Assembly: GCA_003971905.1 (NCBI GenBank)
Contig: RSEE01000028.1
Location: 248,001-312,000 of the forward strand
Direction: 5' to 3'
From: Moniliella sp. 'wahieum'
Lineage: Eukaryota > Basidiomycota > Moniliellomycetes > Moniliellales > Moniliellaceae
DNA length: 64,000 nucleotides
Shown: piece by piece, positions 34,179 to 46,100 of the stretch
Layout: each line of letters begins with the position of its first letter
Position numbering within the stretch: position 1 is the stretch's first letter
Position numbers and translations under genes: made by a program
Notes under the pieces: model-generated
The model's input: the letters and a program-made list of their open reading frames with translations, nothing else
The model's database searches: none
What the model was told of the DNA's origin: nothing

Positions 34179-37100
34179 ATATTCTACCGCCCCCGTTCGA
34201 CGGCCGAGGAGCTGAGGTGGGGCCGTGAGATGCCTGGCGCGTTATTGGTGACGGCTCACTGAGGGGCAGCGAGTCATCGATCATCGCATCAGAGCTCAGC
34301 CTGAACATAAACAGAAGAAGCACGCGGTGGGAGTGTTACATGTTACTAGTTGCTGCTTTCGTCCTTGCCACCGGCACAAAACGTCGTTCATATCACCGGC
34401 CAACTCGCACCTACCCGCTGTTATACTACTCCTGTCGGCGCCAGCTCAGCACTCGGTCCCAAGTTTTCCCTCCATTTTGCCAAAGCTTGAAGATAAGAAT
34501 CGTATTGACTCTCCATTTGCCCTTGCCTGTCGTCTCCCAGGCACCGAGGCAACGCTGAGGAGCTGAGGTTCATGTACATACAGGCTCAGCGCTCAGTGTG
34601 AGCCTCAGCCGCACTCAGCAGCCGCGGAACCGAACCCCACAAATGGGGGGACTCGAAGCTTGGAAAGCTTAAGCTATTGTAAGGGCTTGAAGATATAGCA
34701 CTCTTATCATTTGTAAAAGCTTCAACCTTCAAGATAAAAGGACAAAGGGAACGCCGTGTGCCACCGCTGCAGCACTTATATCAGAAGAGGCTCTTCGCTC
34801 ACGCAGCGTGTGCAGCTAATCCGTGCCCACATCAAGCAGGAGGCCAAAACCAGTCGAGGAGAGTCATCGCCAGCAGATGAGGCTATCGCTGCCCTCTCAG
34901 TGACTCCCCCCATTCTCCGCTCCCAAAAAGAGGCCGAATGTATAGCGCGAGTGGATGCGAATGAGCGTGGTAGACATGTGTACAAAGCGATAAAAACAAT
35001 CGATAAACGATCTCCAATGATATAGATTCTTCCCGTCGATCACAGTATGCGATTCTGCAGAGGAGGTAGAGGAGGGTGTCTATGGTTTGGACAGCACTGC
35101 ATCGCCCTCCGTCTCTGCAGGAGGACGAGAACACTCCATGGCGGCGACCGGGATCCGGCCGGTTTGAACACAAGCCAACAGGAAGGTTCACATCAGCGTT
35201 GCCTGAACGAGAGATCCATGGCTGGATGCACCAGCTACCAGCATTAATAACAAGTTTGATTTGGACATTTCTACCTGGACAACACTGTCGATCAAACGAG
35301 CTTAACTTTCTGCGTATCTTCGTTCATCGTCTTGGCAGCGCAGATATGACGTTGTTTCTGTACACAGGTGTGACTCCACTCTACTTTGCATTTTGGAAGC
35401 ATAGATAAGTAGAGATCAACAGAAAAGTGTTAAAACGACCTTGTTTGTCCTAGCTTCTCCCTCATAATAGACTTGTCGGCACTGCCACCTCCTCTTTCTT
35501 TGGACAGCTGACACAGTAACTAAATGTTCAGTGTGGATTCGGTCGATGCGACGATGCGTTTCTTGAATGAGGAGTACTTCAAACGAATTGTAACCATCTG
35601 AATTCCCGAATCTCAAGCGAATGAGCGGAGAATTTTGAATTGGCGCATGCACAACCCAGTTGCACAGAAAACAAAAACGGCACGTCGTGCCATCTCCTTA
35701 TCATCTGGATCCAGGCCAGCATCTCGGAGATCGCAGTCGACGAAAGTGAGAGCGGAAGTCTGGGTTGGCCTGGACCGACGACACATAGTTCGCTACTGCC
35801 GCTGCCGTCAACGTCCTCAACAGCTGTTGCAAGTGGCGTAGAGTCGGATATGGGAGTGAAGCGGTGGCTAAAGAGTTTGGGCTGGCTCGCGCTACCAAAT
35901 GGGAGGCGTTCGCTCAGCTTGACCTGGATGGTTTCACAGCAAAAAGATTATGGTTGCGATCAGCTCAACCAGCCCGCCAAGCGACACTGTCCCTTGGCTG
36001 CAGCAGCATGAAAACGTCACCGTCATGATTCTGATCGCAAAACGCGTGTCCAATGACTTTACTCGCATCTCCGCCGTAGTTGCGAGCCACTGTGCGTCAT
36101 CTTGTGGATGAAAGGCACAAGACGTCGCTGGAGAAGTAATAGAGCACTCGTTCCTCCATGAATATACGCGGTGCCGGCAGTGCACCTCAAATTGTCGGAG
36201 CAGATGTGGAGAAGAAGGCATTCAAGACCAGCATTCGCCCGCTCTGCGTCCAGCTCTATCGTGAAAGGAGAAGTATGTGTTTGTTCGACAGAATCCGATC
36301 CACTGTCTGAATAAAGAAGGCGCTTGGTTCCTCAATGTTCTATGCTCTGAATTCCAGCCGGGTGAGGGTTCGTCAGTGGTCATGTGGTGCTTTTACCGCC
36401 TGCCACCCAACAAACGAGTTCCTTCTCTACTGCGAGTCGCACAGGAGGGCACACCAGTCCCTGTGAGGATGTAAATATGCTGCCCGAGCGAATCGACTTT
36501 TTGGCCCAAGTGACCGGCATCAGTTTCTCCAAAGTATGGCTGAGCAAATCCGTTCATCACTTCGGCCCAAGCCCTATATATACAGTAATGCAGAGTGACA
36601 ATCAATAAGAGAGAGAGGGCCGCTCCCCAAAAGCAATCAGCCCCCGAAGCGAGAGCCAACCTAACCTTGGGCCTGACGAAGACGCCTGATATGCTGATGG
36701 TATATAGCCGAAAAGGTGCGCGTTCTGAACCACAATCCCAATTGTCTTCTTATTGCTAGAGTCGATGGCCTGTCAATAATGCGCGAGAGGGTGAAGTGAT
36801 CCAGACGCGCCATAGGCGGATGACTACATCCAAGTCCTCACCGAGGCAACAACAATTCGAGTGCAATTGCTGAGGATTACGTGCGATGATATACAAACTC
36901 CCTTAGTTCACCAAATGACTTTAATGACTGGGCACCTCTGTGGCTCCAGATTGATCTTGGTTGCCATTCCACCCTACGCCCGAATGCTGTGGTTATACCA
37001 TTCGAGCGGTTTCCGATGGCTTCCAGGCTATATAACTGGCATCGCCTCAACTTTTCTGGACGTTAATTTCCCCCGTCGGCACCCCACCTTACCCACCCCC

Positions 37101-37521
37101 ATCCACTCCTCCATTATAGGCTTTGGTATTCTGATGATATTTTCCTAAGGCATGGCAACTCGATGTCCCTCTCTCTCATTTCCTTCGCCTCCCCGCGGTT
37201 CATGAAATGTTTTGGTCACAAGATACTGAGCCGCTTTGTGCATAACGGAATAACCGACACTCACCCTCTCGAGTGGCGTGAGATGCACGCAGCTCTTTCT
37301 AGTATAGTAGCTGTCTCTTGCGCCGTAGAGAATGAACAAAGAGAAAAGATGATTGAAAGGCATCGACGGCGGAGAGAGGATTTTCGAGGGGTGAGCTTCA
37401 GGGCGCTGGTTGAGAGATGATCGATGATCGCCATCGATGCCCAAAAATCGATAAGCGATCGCGATAAAGCGATCGTAAACAACAATCGTTCCTGATGCAG
37501 ATTATGCATGAATGCATGAAA

Positions 37522-37554
37522 CGTTGAACACGTTGAACGTTGAACGTAGAACGT
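37522..37554. repeat. CGTTGAA heptamer array
   Basis: Four units of CGTTGAA/CGTAGAA in near-tandem, with a two-base spacer after the first. Confidence 0.8.
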
Positions 37555-37781
37555 CGATCGTAAATTCTCGATTACCGATCTATTCAGACATAAACGTTAG
37601 ACGTTAAACGGGTAATGCTTAAAGCCTTTAAGATGCTGTTAAAACGATAAAAGAACGTTATGCGTTAACGCGTTAAGCTCGTTAAGGCCGGCCTTTTAGG
37701 CCTACCTAGCTTTGGCTTTTGAGTCGTAGAATGGTATTACGTTGCCGGTGGCGATTCCCAGTTTCAGGTTACCCATTAGAT

Positions 37782-37817
37782 CGATTGTCGATTATCGATT
37801 CGATTATCGATTATCGA
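37782..37817. repeat. CGATTAT heptamer array
   Basis: Units CGATTGT, CGATTAT, a short CGATT, CGATTAT, CGATTAT in tandem, directly before the first double-hairpin unit. Confidence 0.85.
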
Positions 37818-37828
37818 GATACGAGGAG

Positions 37829-37978
37829 GACCACCGGGCCTACGGCCCGGTCGGCTGGGGCTTCGCTCCAGCATGGTGCTGCGTCGCCACCTTAGCCACC
37901 GTTCCCTTTCGCCACCTTAGCCACCGTTCCACCACCGTCGCTACCGTTCCACGCTGGAACCCTTCCACGCTGGAGAGG
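37829..37978 (+). repeat. Double-hairpin repeat unit A
   Basis: Starts GACCACCGGGCC. Hairpin 1 (37833-37851) is ACCGGGCC-TAC-GGCCCGGT, an 8-bp perfect stem with a 3-base loop. Hairpin 2 (37854-37872) is a 7-bp GCTGGGG stem with one G-T wobble around a CTTCG loop. Then come direct repeats of TCGCCACCTTAGCCACCGTT and finally TTCCACGCTGGA twice. It is repeated at 38081-38210 in the same orientation. Confidence 0.88.
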
Positions 37979-38080
37979 GCAAATAATATCACCGATACTC
38001 TGGCTGCGGGTGGCGGGAAGTGTCACGGGGCAGCTGAGGTAAAAAGTGCAGGGCAACCAACCGATTTTATGATACTAGAA

Positions 38081-38210
38081 GACCACCGGGCCTACGGCCC
38101 GGTCAGCTGGGCTTCGCCCCAGCTTGGTCCTTGGTGCACCGTCGCCACCGTAGCCACCGTTCCCCCGTCGCCACCTTAGCCACCTTTCCACTGTTCCACG
38201 CTGGAGGAAT
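38081..38210 (+). repeat. Double-hairpin repeat unit B
   Basis: Second copy, 252 bases downstream of unit A. Hairpin 1 (38085-38103) is identical to that of unit A. Hairpin 2 (38106-38123) differs in sequence but still folds, with the G-T wobble replaced by G-C. The CGCCACC[T/G]TAGCCACC repeats and the closing TTCCACGCTGGAGG are present. Unit B ends about 110 bases before the dispersed repeat copy 2. Confidence 0.88.
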
Positions 38211-38320
38211 TTTATCACCCATGTGCATGGCTGAGCACGCGGGGGGGGTGCGCATTCCGCCCGCGCAAACAAATAGGTAAGCATGACGTAAGAAAAAAGG
38301 GGGTCTGCGATATAAAAAGG

Positions 38321-38460
38321 GAGAGAGCCGGAGGGTCCTGATATCCTGGCGATCCCCCTGGTTCCTTGACCTTAGTGGCGCTTCCAAGTAACCCCCGCAA
38401 GATGAACGGTTCGGTTTAGACGTAGCGTTCCCCCTGTCCCAGCCTTAAGCTCTGTCAATG
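38321..38460 (-). repeat. Dispersed repeat, copy 2
   Basis: Inverted partner of 12123-12260. Read on the minus strand it starts CATTGACAGAGCTTAAGG and runs through GGATCGCCAGGATATCAGGA to CTCCGGCTCTC. Differences from copy 1 cluster in a short central stretch (GCCACTAAGGTC against GCTACCAAGCTT). Confidence 0.85.
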
Positions 38461-39353
38461 ATATGAATTCAAAAGGGAGATAGAGATACCTGTCACATGT
38501 CACATGTCATGCACGTTATACTGCGGGCAGCTGTGCCGGCGGAAGGAAAAGATAGTTTGCGGTGCGATGGGAGTATTAGCACAGGTAATACATACCTGGG
38601 ATGGGCGCAATGCTAGGCGCTGTGCACTGGGTGGGGAGGCGGTATAAACGACTACTACTTCAAGGAGAACGAGAAAGAAATCATCAGAGTATGTAGTCAG
38701 TACATCCGATCTCGGAATGCGGAGTACAGCGTACATGGATGAATCGATGAGCGCTGAGCCAAAGATTAATTTATCACTACGCCGTGGCTACTGTAACGCG
38801 TGACGTATGACCTCTGACACATGTGGCGGCCGTTGACAACGTTGACATGGTACGTTGACACGTTGACACGGGAGTCCCTAAGGCCTAAGGTCCCTCCTAG
38901 TTTGTCCCTCCTGCCACCGGGAATTTGGTATCTGCCAGGGTAGAAAATTGGCAGAACGCATCGAACGTTGAACGTACGTGTACGTTGAAACACTGCCCCA
39001 TCGATCATCGATATGGGCTTTCGTCTTTACATAATTTTAGCACTGCTCTAGCCGCGTGCCCGTCGACGGCTGTCTCAATATTTACGCCTAACACGATCAT
39101 TGCAGCGCCCGCCGGCATGTGCTGAGGACAAGGCCGCATGCCACCTGTCACATGTGCCGGTGACCGCGACGCAGGGACGCAAACAGAACCTGTGACAGGT
39201 GACGCGGTGACGTATGTATCTGACATGCGACATCGCGGCTGACATCGACACATGTCTGCACAGCGCTGCACTGCCATGTGCGCCACGGTCTCGTATTTGT
39301 TTACCTGCTCTCGCCATCAACGTCATCTATCACCACGTCATCGTGCCCGAGTC

Positions 39354-39411
39354 ATCATGCATCATGCATCATGCATCGTTGAAGCTTCACGCTTCACGCT
39401 TCAAGCTTCAC
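39354..39411. repeat. Two adjacent heptamer arrays, ATCATGC and GCTTCAC
   Basis: Three full ATCATGC units plus ATC at 39354-39377, then four GCTTCAC/GCTTCAA units at 39384-39411. Confidence 0.88.
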
Positions 39412-41371
39412 ACCTTCATGACGCAGTCTCCAGCTCATCAGATGGCTGATCTCAATACTCAATGATCGAGCTTTTCTTTTCGTCGTCTGGGGACGCAATC
39501 TTATAATCATGCAGCGCCATATAGCGTGTTGCCGAGCACACAAAATATTCAGCGGGAGCACACTCATAATCCTAGCGCTCTCGGCGCTCCCTCAGCGCCT
39601 CGGCACAGTCGCTCGCCATTGAATGAGCGCTGAGTAGGTCCAGCCTGAGCGCTGGGTCTCAGCGCTGAGTACCTGAGTATGAGACGCGCAATACTCTCTA
39701 TGTGTTCAACCAACGTTCACCATTACTTTCTATGTTACAGAGCCCACCAATCGGGTTCAGACTGGAAGCTGTCCCTCATCAATCGTCACCAAATCTGGCA
39801 ACCAAATAGACGATGGGGATTGATTGCTGATGAGCGATAGTAAACCGTCGCGGTGAGGGAGGAGAAGGAGGATGGAGTGAAAGAGAGGGAAAAAACTAAG
39901 CTACGATTACCGAAGCTTCGAGAAGGAGGCACGTCGGACTGTCGCACTTTCGCCCGGGCGGATGTAGCGGAGCTAGCAGACGGATGGAAGTGGTTGGGAA
40001 CGTCGGAGTCCGGCTATACCCTTGGCACACTGCACTAGTGTCCCAACGACACATGTGCCTCGTCGTAGTCCGCATCACACGGAGCGCCTCTCCCGTGCTG
40101 TTACGCAGAGGATCATTAATCAGTTATCACTTAATCACTATACACAAGCGCCAGAAAGTAGGGCAAAAAGTCTTTTGTAATTCAGACAGGCACCGATCGT
40201 CGATGGCGTATTGAAGCCGAGATATTGTGGTGGAACTCTCCGCCCCTCTGCGCTGTCTTACATTTCGTCCGTATGGTCCCCCGTCCCCGTGTGGCCTGAA
40301 TTTTTTTGGAAGACGAAAAGGGCATTTGAGTTTGCGGGCGGTGAAACTCTTGCAGCGCGTTGTTGAAACGCTTCATATACATACTCATGCATGATGCATG
40401 ATACATATGGTGCAATATGTCAGCCTGAGCATCCTGAGGCCTGATGGCCTCAGCCTCAGGGGCCAGGATGCGGGTTTTTACATATTATTTTAGTAACACA
40501 AAGCGGCAAATTTTGAAGGCTGGGGTTTAACAATGCCTAGGATACGAACAGGGGCTGGAGGCTGAAGGAACCTTCGTTTTGGTGCCTATGTATGTATCAG
40601 GCATCGTACGCATCATGCAACTTTCAGTACGGCCGACGCAACGTCTGTGCACAGGCTGAGCCAGCATTATTAAATTGATCGATGATCTCAAACTAATAAA
40701 CAAGGCTGCCATAGTCGGGAAGCAACGAGCATGGACTCACAGAAGTACGCTTCAAGGAGGCAAATGACTTTGTTTTTCATTCACTGGCGAAGCCTGAGGC
40801 CGATGAGGTCTCAGATGGAAGTTCGCGCATTAGCACGGCAATAGGAAGGGAGCGGAGGAAGGATTGCCAAATTGTACTCAAGAGACCCGTAGCAAAGCCT
40901 ATATAGGGACTAAAAGGCGGACCTTTTATGCCCAAGGCGAAAGGGAAAAATCAGTTGAAGGTGCCTCGGTTCATGCTTTCTTTCTTGAGCCAACTTACAG
41001 CGTAGGGATAGTCTGTCGACGCCGACGCCCTACTTGGCGGAACGAAGCGGACAGGGGGATTCGCAGAAGTGTGGGTACGAACCCGCAGGAACCGGGCGTC
41101 GGATTGCTGAAGTGCAGCCTTATACAGACCTACTCAGGGCGCCTCAGATCCCCCGTAACTCAGTAATACTTAGTACCCCGGGGCAAACAGTACACAGCAC
41201 TCATCTCAGGCTGAGCTCAGGGCGAGGTCCTCTACAGATGAATATGGCATGTGGACATGTTACATGTGACGTGGGACAGTTGACAACAAGGCGAAACAGC
41301 CGTACACCGATCACACACCGGGTATCATATACGTGTACGTACTCAGTAAAGACACCCCCGGATCCACCATC

Positions 41372-41402
41372 CATCGACCATCGACCATCGACCATCGACC
41401 AT
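41372..41402. repeat. CATCGAC heptamer array
   Basis: Four perfect CATCGAC units followed by CAT. Confidence 0.9.
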
Positions 41403-41921
41403 TTTTGATCGCAGACACCCATTGCGTCTGCGACAGACTACAGACTAGACCCCGCCGTCTGCGACAGACCACAGAATAGCCCCATCATACATCTGCATCA
41501 TGCACCATGCATCACACGTGCGCCACCACTAGCATGTGAAATGGGGCAGGTGGCAGCGTGAAGCTTAAAGCTTTACGCACACTGCCTCCATTTCGGCTGG
41601 ACCGCTGGGATTCGGTGGTCGATGAGCGAATGATGCATATCGATGATCGAGGATTGGCTGTCCGGTCTTCCGGTGACGGGACGCCATGACCCGGTGACTA
41701 TGACTCCGCCGGGGAGACCAGTGCCCTCCAGCGCCTCAGCGCTGATGCATGACGCATGCTTGATGGCCCTGCAGATTGAACGCGGCTGAGCGGCTCCGCG
41801 CTGAGGCCGAGGCCCCCAAATCCGGTGCGACAGGAGCTTCTGCAGCCCCCGTCTTTGCCTTAAAAGACAACACACACCGCCTACCCGCCCCTCCCCCGTG
41901 TTTCCCCTCCCACTCGCCATC

Positions 41922-43133
41922 ATGTCCTTCCCTCCCTTCGTCGTCTCCACATCCCTCGTCCCAGGGTGCGAGGAGACGCTCCTGCACGCCCCCCTCGTCG
42001 GCGCGCCGACGCAGCTCGCAATGCTGCCCACCTTGTCTGGCGCATTTGCCACAGCGCAGCGACACTGGACCCACTCAGTTCACCCAACTTTCCCCCACCC
42101 CGGCCACTCGCACCACGCCGCGTCTCACCCCCCTCCATCTGAACCCACTTCCTCTCCCGCCTCCTCCTCGGTCTCCTCATTGGCATCCGACGTTTCCTTC
42201 GTCCCGACGCAGTTGCAGCCCCCGAGGGCGCAGCTCTCGGCTTCCAATCATTCCTCCCACCACCCAGCACATCGCCGCACGCTTAGCCGCCAGGAGATGG
42301 CTAGTCAGCGTCAAAATGTCTACATTGTCCGCTGCGCCCAGTGCGACAAGTTCTTCACCGACCGCGGGATGAAGGCGGTGCTGTTGCTCAAGCCCCATGT
42401 CACACTTTACAGCACCGACGCGATGCCCGCCAACTGCAGTGCTGTTTATACCCCCCCCCTCCGGGTCAAAGTCTGCTGGACTCGGACGTGCCGCAGGAGC
42501 GGACGTGCAACTGCTTAACCCAGACGCTCGGATGCAATGGATGCGGGAGCGTGGTGGGTTACAATGTCATTGCACCCTGTGCAAAATGCAGTGGAAATGT
42601 TGCCAAGCACAGCCAAGGTTCAAACGGGTACGTCTTTCTTCTTACGCTCTCATCTGCTCACCTTACTCATAATTCGTTGGTATCATGGCAGGCATCGCAT
42701 CGTTTTCCACGCTCTGAAATTAGCATCCATCCCAGGCGCTATGTGCGGGGCGAGCGCGGGTCAACGTCATGAACGTACCACTGCGGCTCAAATTGCTTCT
42801 GGAAGAACAAGCGCTTTTGGTTTCGCAAATCCAGTGTCTTCCTCCTTCCTCGCGCTCGGAATCGGCCGACGGGGGTGAGACAGAGAACGGATTCGTCTCA
42901 TCACCGGCATCGTTGCAAGATGACAACCTGGTCGTTCTCCAGAAACGGCTGTGGACGATCAACCATGTCCTGCGCTTACACTAACATCGCTCCTCAAACA
43001 ATTTGATCGGGGTGCTCGCATCATTCTGGAGGGCGAGCCGGTATATTGGTCAGACATCAACCAGGAAGGCGGGGACCGGACGCAACCTTTTGACCCGGAG
43101 GAATTCCTCCATTTGCCCTTGACGGCCAGATAA
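41922..43133 (+). CDS. FAM72: FAM72-domain protein
   Basis: Member of the FAM72 family, cysteine-rich proteins found in animals and many fungi; the molecular role in fungi is unknown. After ~130 Ser/Pro/His-rich residues the domain reads YIVRCAQCDKFFTDRGMKAV, LYSTDAMP, then CNCLTQTLGCNGCGSVVGYN, VIAPCAKCSGN and NGHRIVFHALKL. This matches the family order CxxC, RGMKAVLL, CxxCG..VGYHV and NGHxxxFH. A 64-nt intron (42628-42691; GTACGT...TGGCAG) rebuilds the Gly of NGHR in frame. After it come a coiled segment (LRLKLLLEEQALLVSQIQ) and the fungal tail EGEPVYWSDINQEGGD ending at 43133. The frame breaks near 42450, 42745 and 42980. The ATG at 41922 is the only one before the conserved part that keeps a sensible leader. 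Confidence 0.82.
42628..42691 (+). other. Intron in FAM72
   Basis: Donor GTACGT, acceptor ATGGCAG. Splicing joins QGSNG to HRIVFH in phase, as in the conserved NGHxxxFH motif. Confidence 0.82.
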
Positions 43134-46100
43134 CCGTCCCTGGTTTCTACCTGCTTCTCACCCATCCCTCGTATATTATCTCTGCTCACCCGCGACAACA
43201 TGCAAGGTCGCCTAGCCCGTTGTGGCTTCCAACGTTTGATACCTCTTCACCTTATTTACACCACACCCACTCCATCTGGCCGCCGCGTCCGCGTTACGAT
43301 CGCGCGGTGGTAGGCTGCCCCTCCCCCCCCGCTCGCGTTCTCTCTAACTTCATCATCACCGTTCCCTTAATATTGTTCCCTGAGCCCACTCTTTTCATTA
43401 TCTGTTCTGCTGGCCAGTGCGGAAGATCTTCATGGAAGAGAAGTGTCAAGCACTGGCTACAAGCCAGCTCCTCACTGTCCATTTTAATCTCCTCCCACTC
43501 TCTCACATCCCGTGCATCGATATTAACTCCCCTCCACATCTGTTTTGATTGTGCTGCCTCCTCATATGTTGGTATACATCCCTCACTGGCCTTGTTCGGA
43601 CTCGATTGGCAAAATGGATCCCCCTCACAGTCACAAGTCGCAATAGTTTTCGGGGGTGAGTGGAGAGGGTATAGCGGCTGGGCTCTCTTTCCGACGACCC
43701 CGACAAGTGTAACGATTCTTCAAAGTCTATTTCCGATCTCTGATCGGGATTTCTCACCCCTCTCGATTCCAGCCCCTTCCAATCTTTTGCGCGGGCCATA
43801 CCCTCAGGGCTAACAGAGCCAGCAAAAAAGTGGGGCAGATGGATGGGGATGTGGGGTTGAAGCTGATGGTGCACAGTGTGATGAATCTAAGCCTACTAAG
43901 TGATCGGTTTTTATGATGAACACCCTGATAATGGAAACACAAGCTGCTGTGGCACACGCATAGTGTGATTTGAGCCGAGACATCTTCAAAGGCTAGGCAC
44001 TAAAAGGCGACCAGACCGAGACGTGAATATAGCGTGAATCCCAAGGGAAGACCCTAAAGCCTCTACAGAAATTAAAAAAGAGGAACTGAACACATTGATC
44101 GCAGGGGGCGAAGGGTCTATAGAAATGACTACTACATACTATAACTGGGCTAAATATGTGCGTACTCAGGTACTCAGTACTCAGTACTCAGTACTCACGG
44201 CCCACCAGGGAAGACCGGACACACAGACTTTTCGGCCGTTGCCGAGAGCGAGTTCGGACTTTATGTTGCGTTTCGGCAGGCAGGACATGATCATATTGTA
44301 TGCGTGTAAAGGGAGGAAAAAGGAACGATGCCTGTGTGGGGGGTCACACTGGTCAACACACAGGTCTCCACGACCACATGTATTCTTCTTTGTCGGGTGA
44401 GAACCTCTGCGAGAGCGGACAGTAAAGGTCGGATGAATCACTGAGAGCCGACCTGGCAAACGAAGCGCTCCTTAGTTCTGGCCCGATGAAGGTTTGTAAA
44501 TGCGTTTATGAATCCGGCAGCCGCCTCACCTATGGCGCTCTCTCATATGACACCTCACGATCATCACTCCGATGCGATCGCGCACAAAACACGTGCCTTT
44601 TTTCAGCTTTTTTGGTGACGTGGGTGGACGGCCCCTCCCTTCAGAGGAGCGACCCACACACTTCTAGGGATGCTTCCTGTTTGGAGAGGAGATACCCACT
44701 CACATTTTATCCACAGTCTACTATTGATGGATCTCAACAGAGGGCGACAAGCGAGAAGAGGTGAGAGAGGTTCAGTACTGTACTCGGTGCGTCGGTTCGT
44801 GTACAAGTGGTATACTTGTTGGCATACTCGACAATTCTCTCTCAGAATGATCATGTACATAGAGGAACCTTTTGATCTTTTTGGTGAGCACTCTGGCCCG
44901 ATCAAGGCAGGGAACCACAGGCTAGAGGTCCTCGACTTGTTGCATCAAAAGGTAATATCGGCTTGCCTAGTCTCGGGCGTTAGCGGATCGTTGAAGAGCG
45001 GGCGCTTGAAGGCGGGCTTTCTGGTGGGATGGAAGCTGTGACATAGTGATGAATTGAGCCAGAATGCCTTCGATCGATGATCGTCGCCCTGTCCCTGCAG
45101 TACTTCGGGCAAGAACAGGTACTATATCCGCAATGACAGCAGTGGACCGGAGGGCTTTGAGATTGGCACCGAAGAAGAGAGGTTTGGTGTGTCCAAAACG
45201 CCTCAATATTCCTCTCTCTGCCTTGCGACATGTGGGGTGAACGGTTGTCTGATGAGGGAGCTGGTGCTGAACGCAGAGATCGAAATGCGGCCGCCAACAG
45301 CCAAACCTGAAAAGAGGGACCCAGGAAACCGACCGATGCACTTTATTGACTGCCACATGACGTGGGTGTAGCAGCCTCGTTTTACGGTTATCTTGCCGGG
45401 TTTGAGAGCGACGGTGGGGATGTCCTCGAGGTCTGCTGGGAAAGAGAGCGAAGGGGAGATTTTTTCCGTCCCGAGTACAGTCATGCATACAGGAGCCACA
45501 GTGGCATCGGATCATTTGGGCGTCTTCACTAGCATACTAGTAGCTCTTCGTCCCTGCTGCTTATAGTATTGGACCACATCGGACGGCCTATCCGTCTCAT
45601 CGTACCCACATTCACATATGCTACTTGGACTACACCTCAATGAACACATTACACACCGGCTTGTTCAGTTCGCCTGTTCATTCTCCCCAATCGAGGAAGT
45701 GGTAGAAATACAGGGCCATCGCATCGCACCCAACAGGCATCCATGCCAAACGAGCGGTGATGACACCAGCACAAAGGCTAACCGCTCGGGCGTCAGCCCA
45801 AGGAAGGGGTCGCGCGCGTGGCACCAAGCCAGAGGGGTGCGGGGGTATATGTGGCCGTGACGACATATACCAGTGTGCGCGACAAGAGAACCACGCGGAG
45901 AACCACAGGCGTGCGGGGATTATGCGAGCGCACAGGCGCCCCCAGCCCCCGTGCAACGATGATGACCAGGGAGAGCCAAGAGACTATCACACCATCCCAT
46001 AAAAGGGGGATAGTAGAAACAGCGTGACGGATGGAAGAAAGGTGAAAGAAGGGTTGGAACAAACTTGTCGGGAATGGGGGTAGGGGGGGATGGGATAAGA

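Larger units (their letters stand above)
33741..37781. other. Gene-poor A+T-richer island, left part
   Basis: About 4 kb without a recognisable gene. Open frames are short (60-125 codons). None shows transposase, integrase or reverse-transcriptase motifs that I can see. The sequence carries a cluster of GTTCAAC/GTTGAAC words (34119-34178), TCAGCGCT/CTCAG words (34555-34615), ATCGATCATCG words (34075, 34275, 37418) and CGTTGAA heptamers (37522-37554). The frame 35076-35408 (+), with PWRRPGSGRFEHKPTGRF and NELNFLRIFVHRLGSADM, has the most protein-like composition but no known match. Confidence 0.5.
38461..41921. other. Gene-poor island, right part
   Basis: No gene recognised in 3.4 kb. It contains ACATGTC doublets (38484-38499), GTTGACA words (38836-38870), heptamer arrays at 39354-39411 and 41372-41402, and clusters of TGAGCGCTGAG/CTCAGCGCTGAG (39610-39670, 41740-41800). 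GATCGATGATC words are near 40680 and 41640. The last 400 bases lead into the FAM72 start and become GC-rich. Confidence 0.5.

Noticed and set aside
41050-41130. Possible minus-strand tRNA around GCGGGTTCGTACCCAC
   Set aside because: The T-arm is nearly acceptable but no matching acceptor stem, D-arm or anticodon arm could be built.
43220-43813. 197-codon plus-strand frame downstream of FAM72
   Set aside because: Ser/Pro/Leu-rich throughout, no domain, and it follows pyrimidine-rich DNA expected of 3' sequence.
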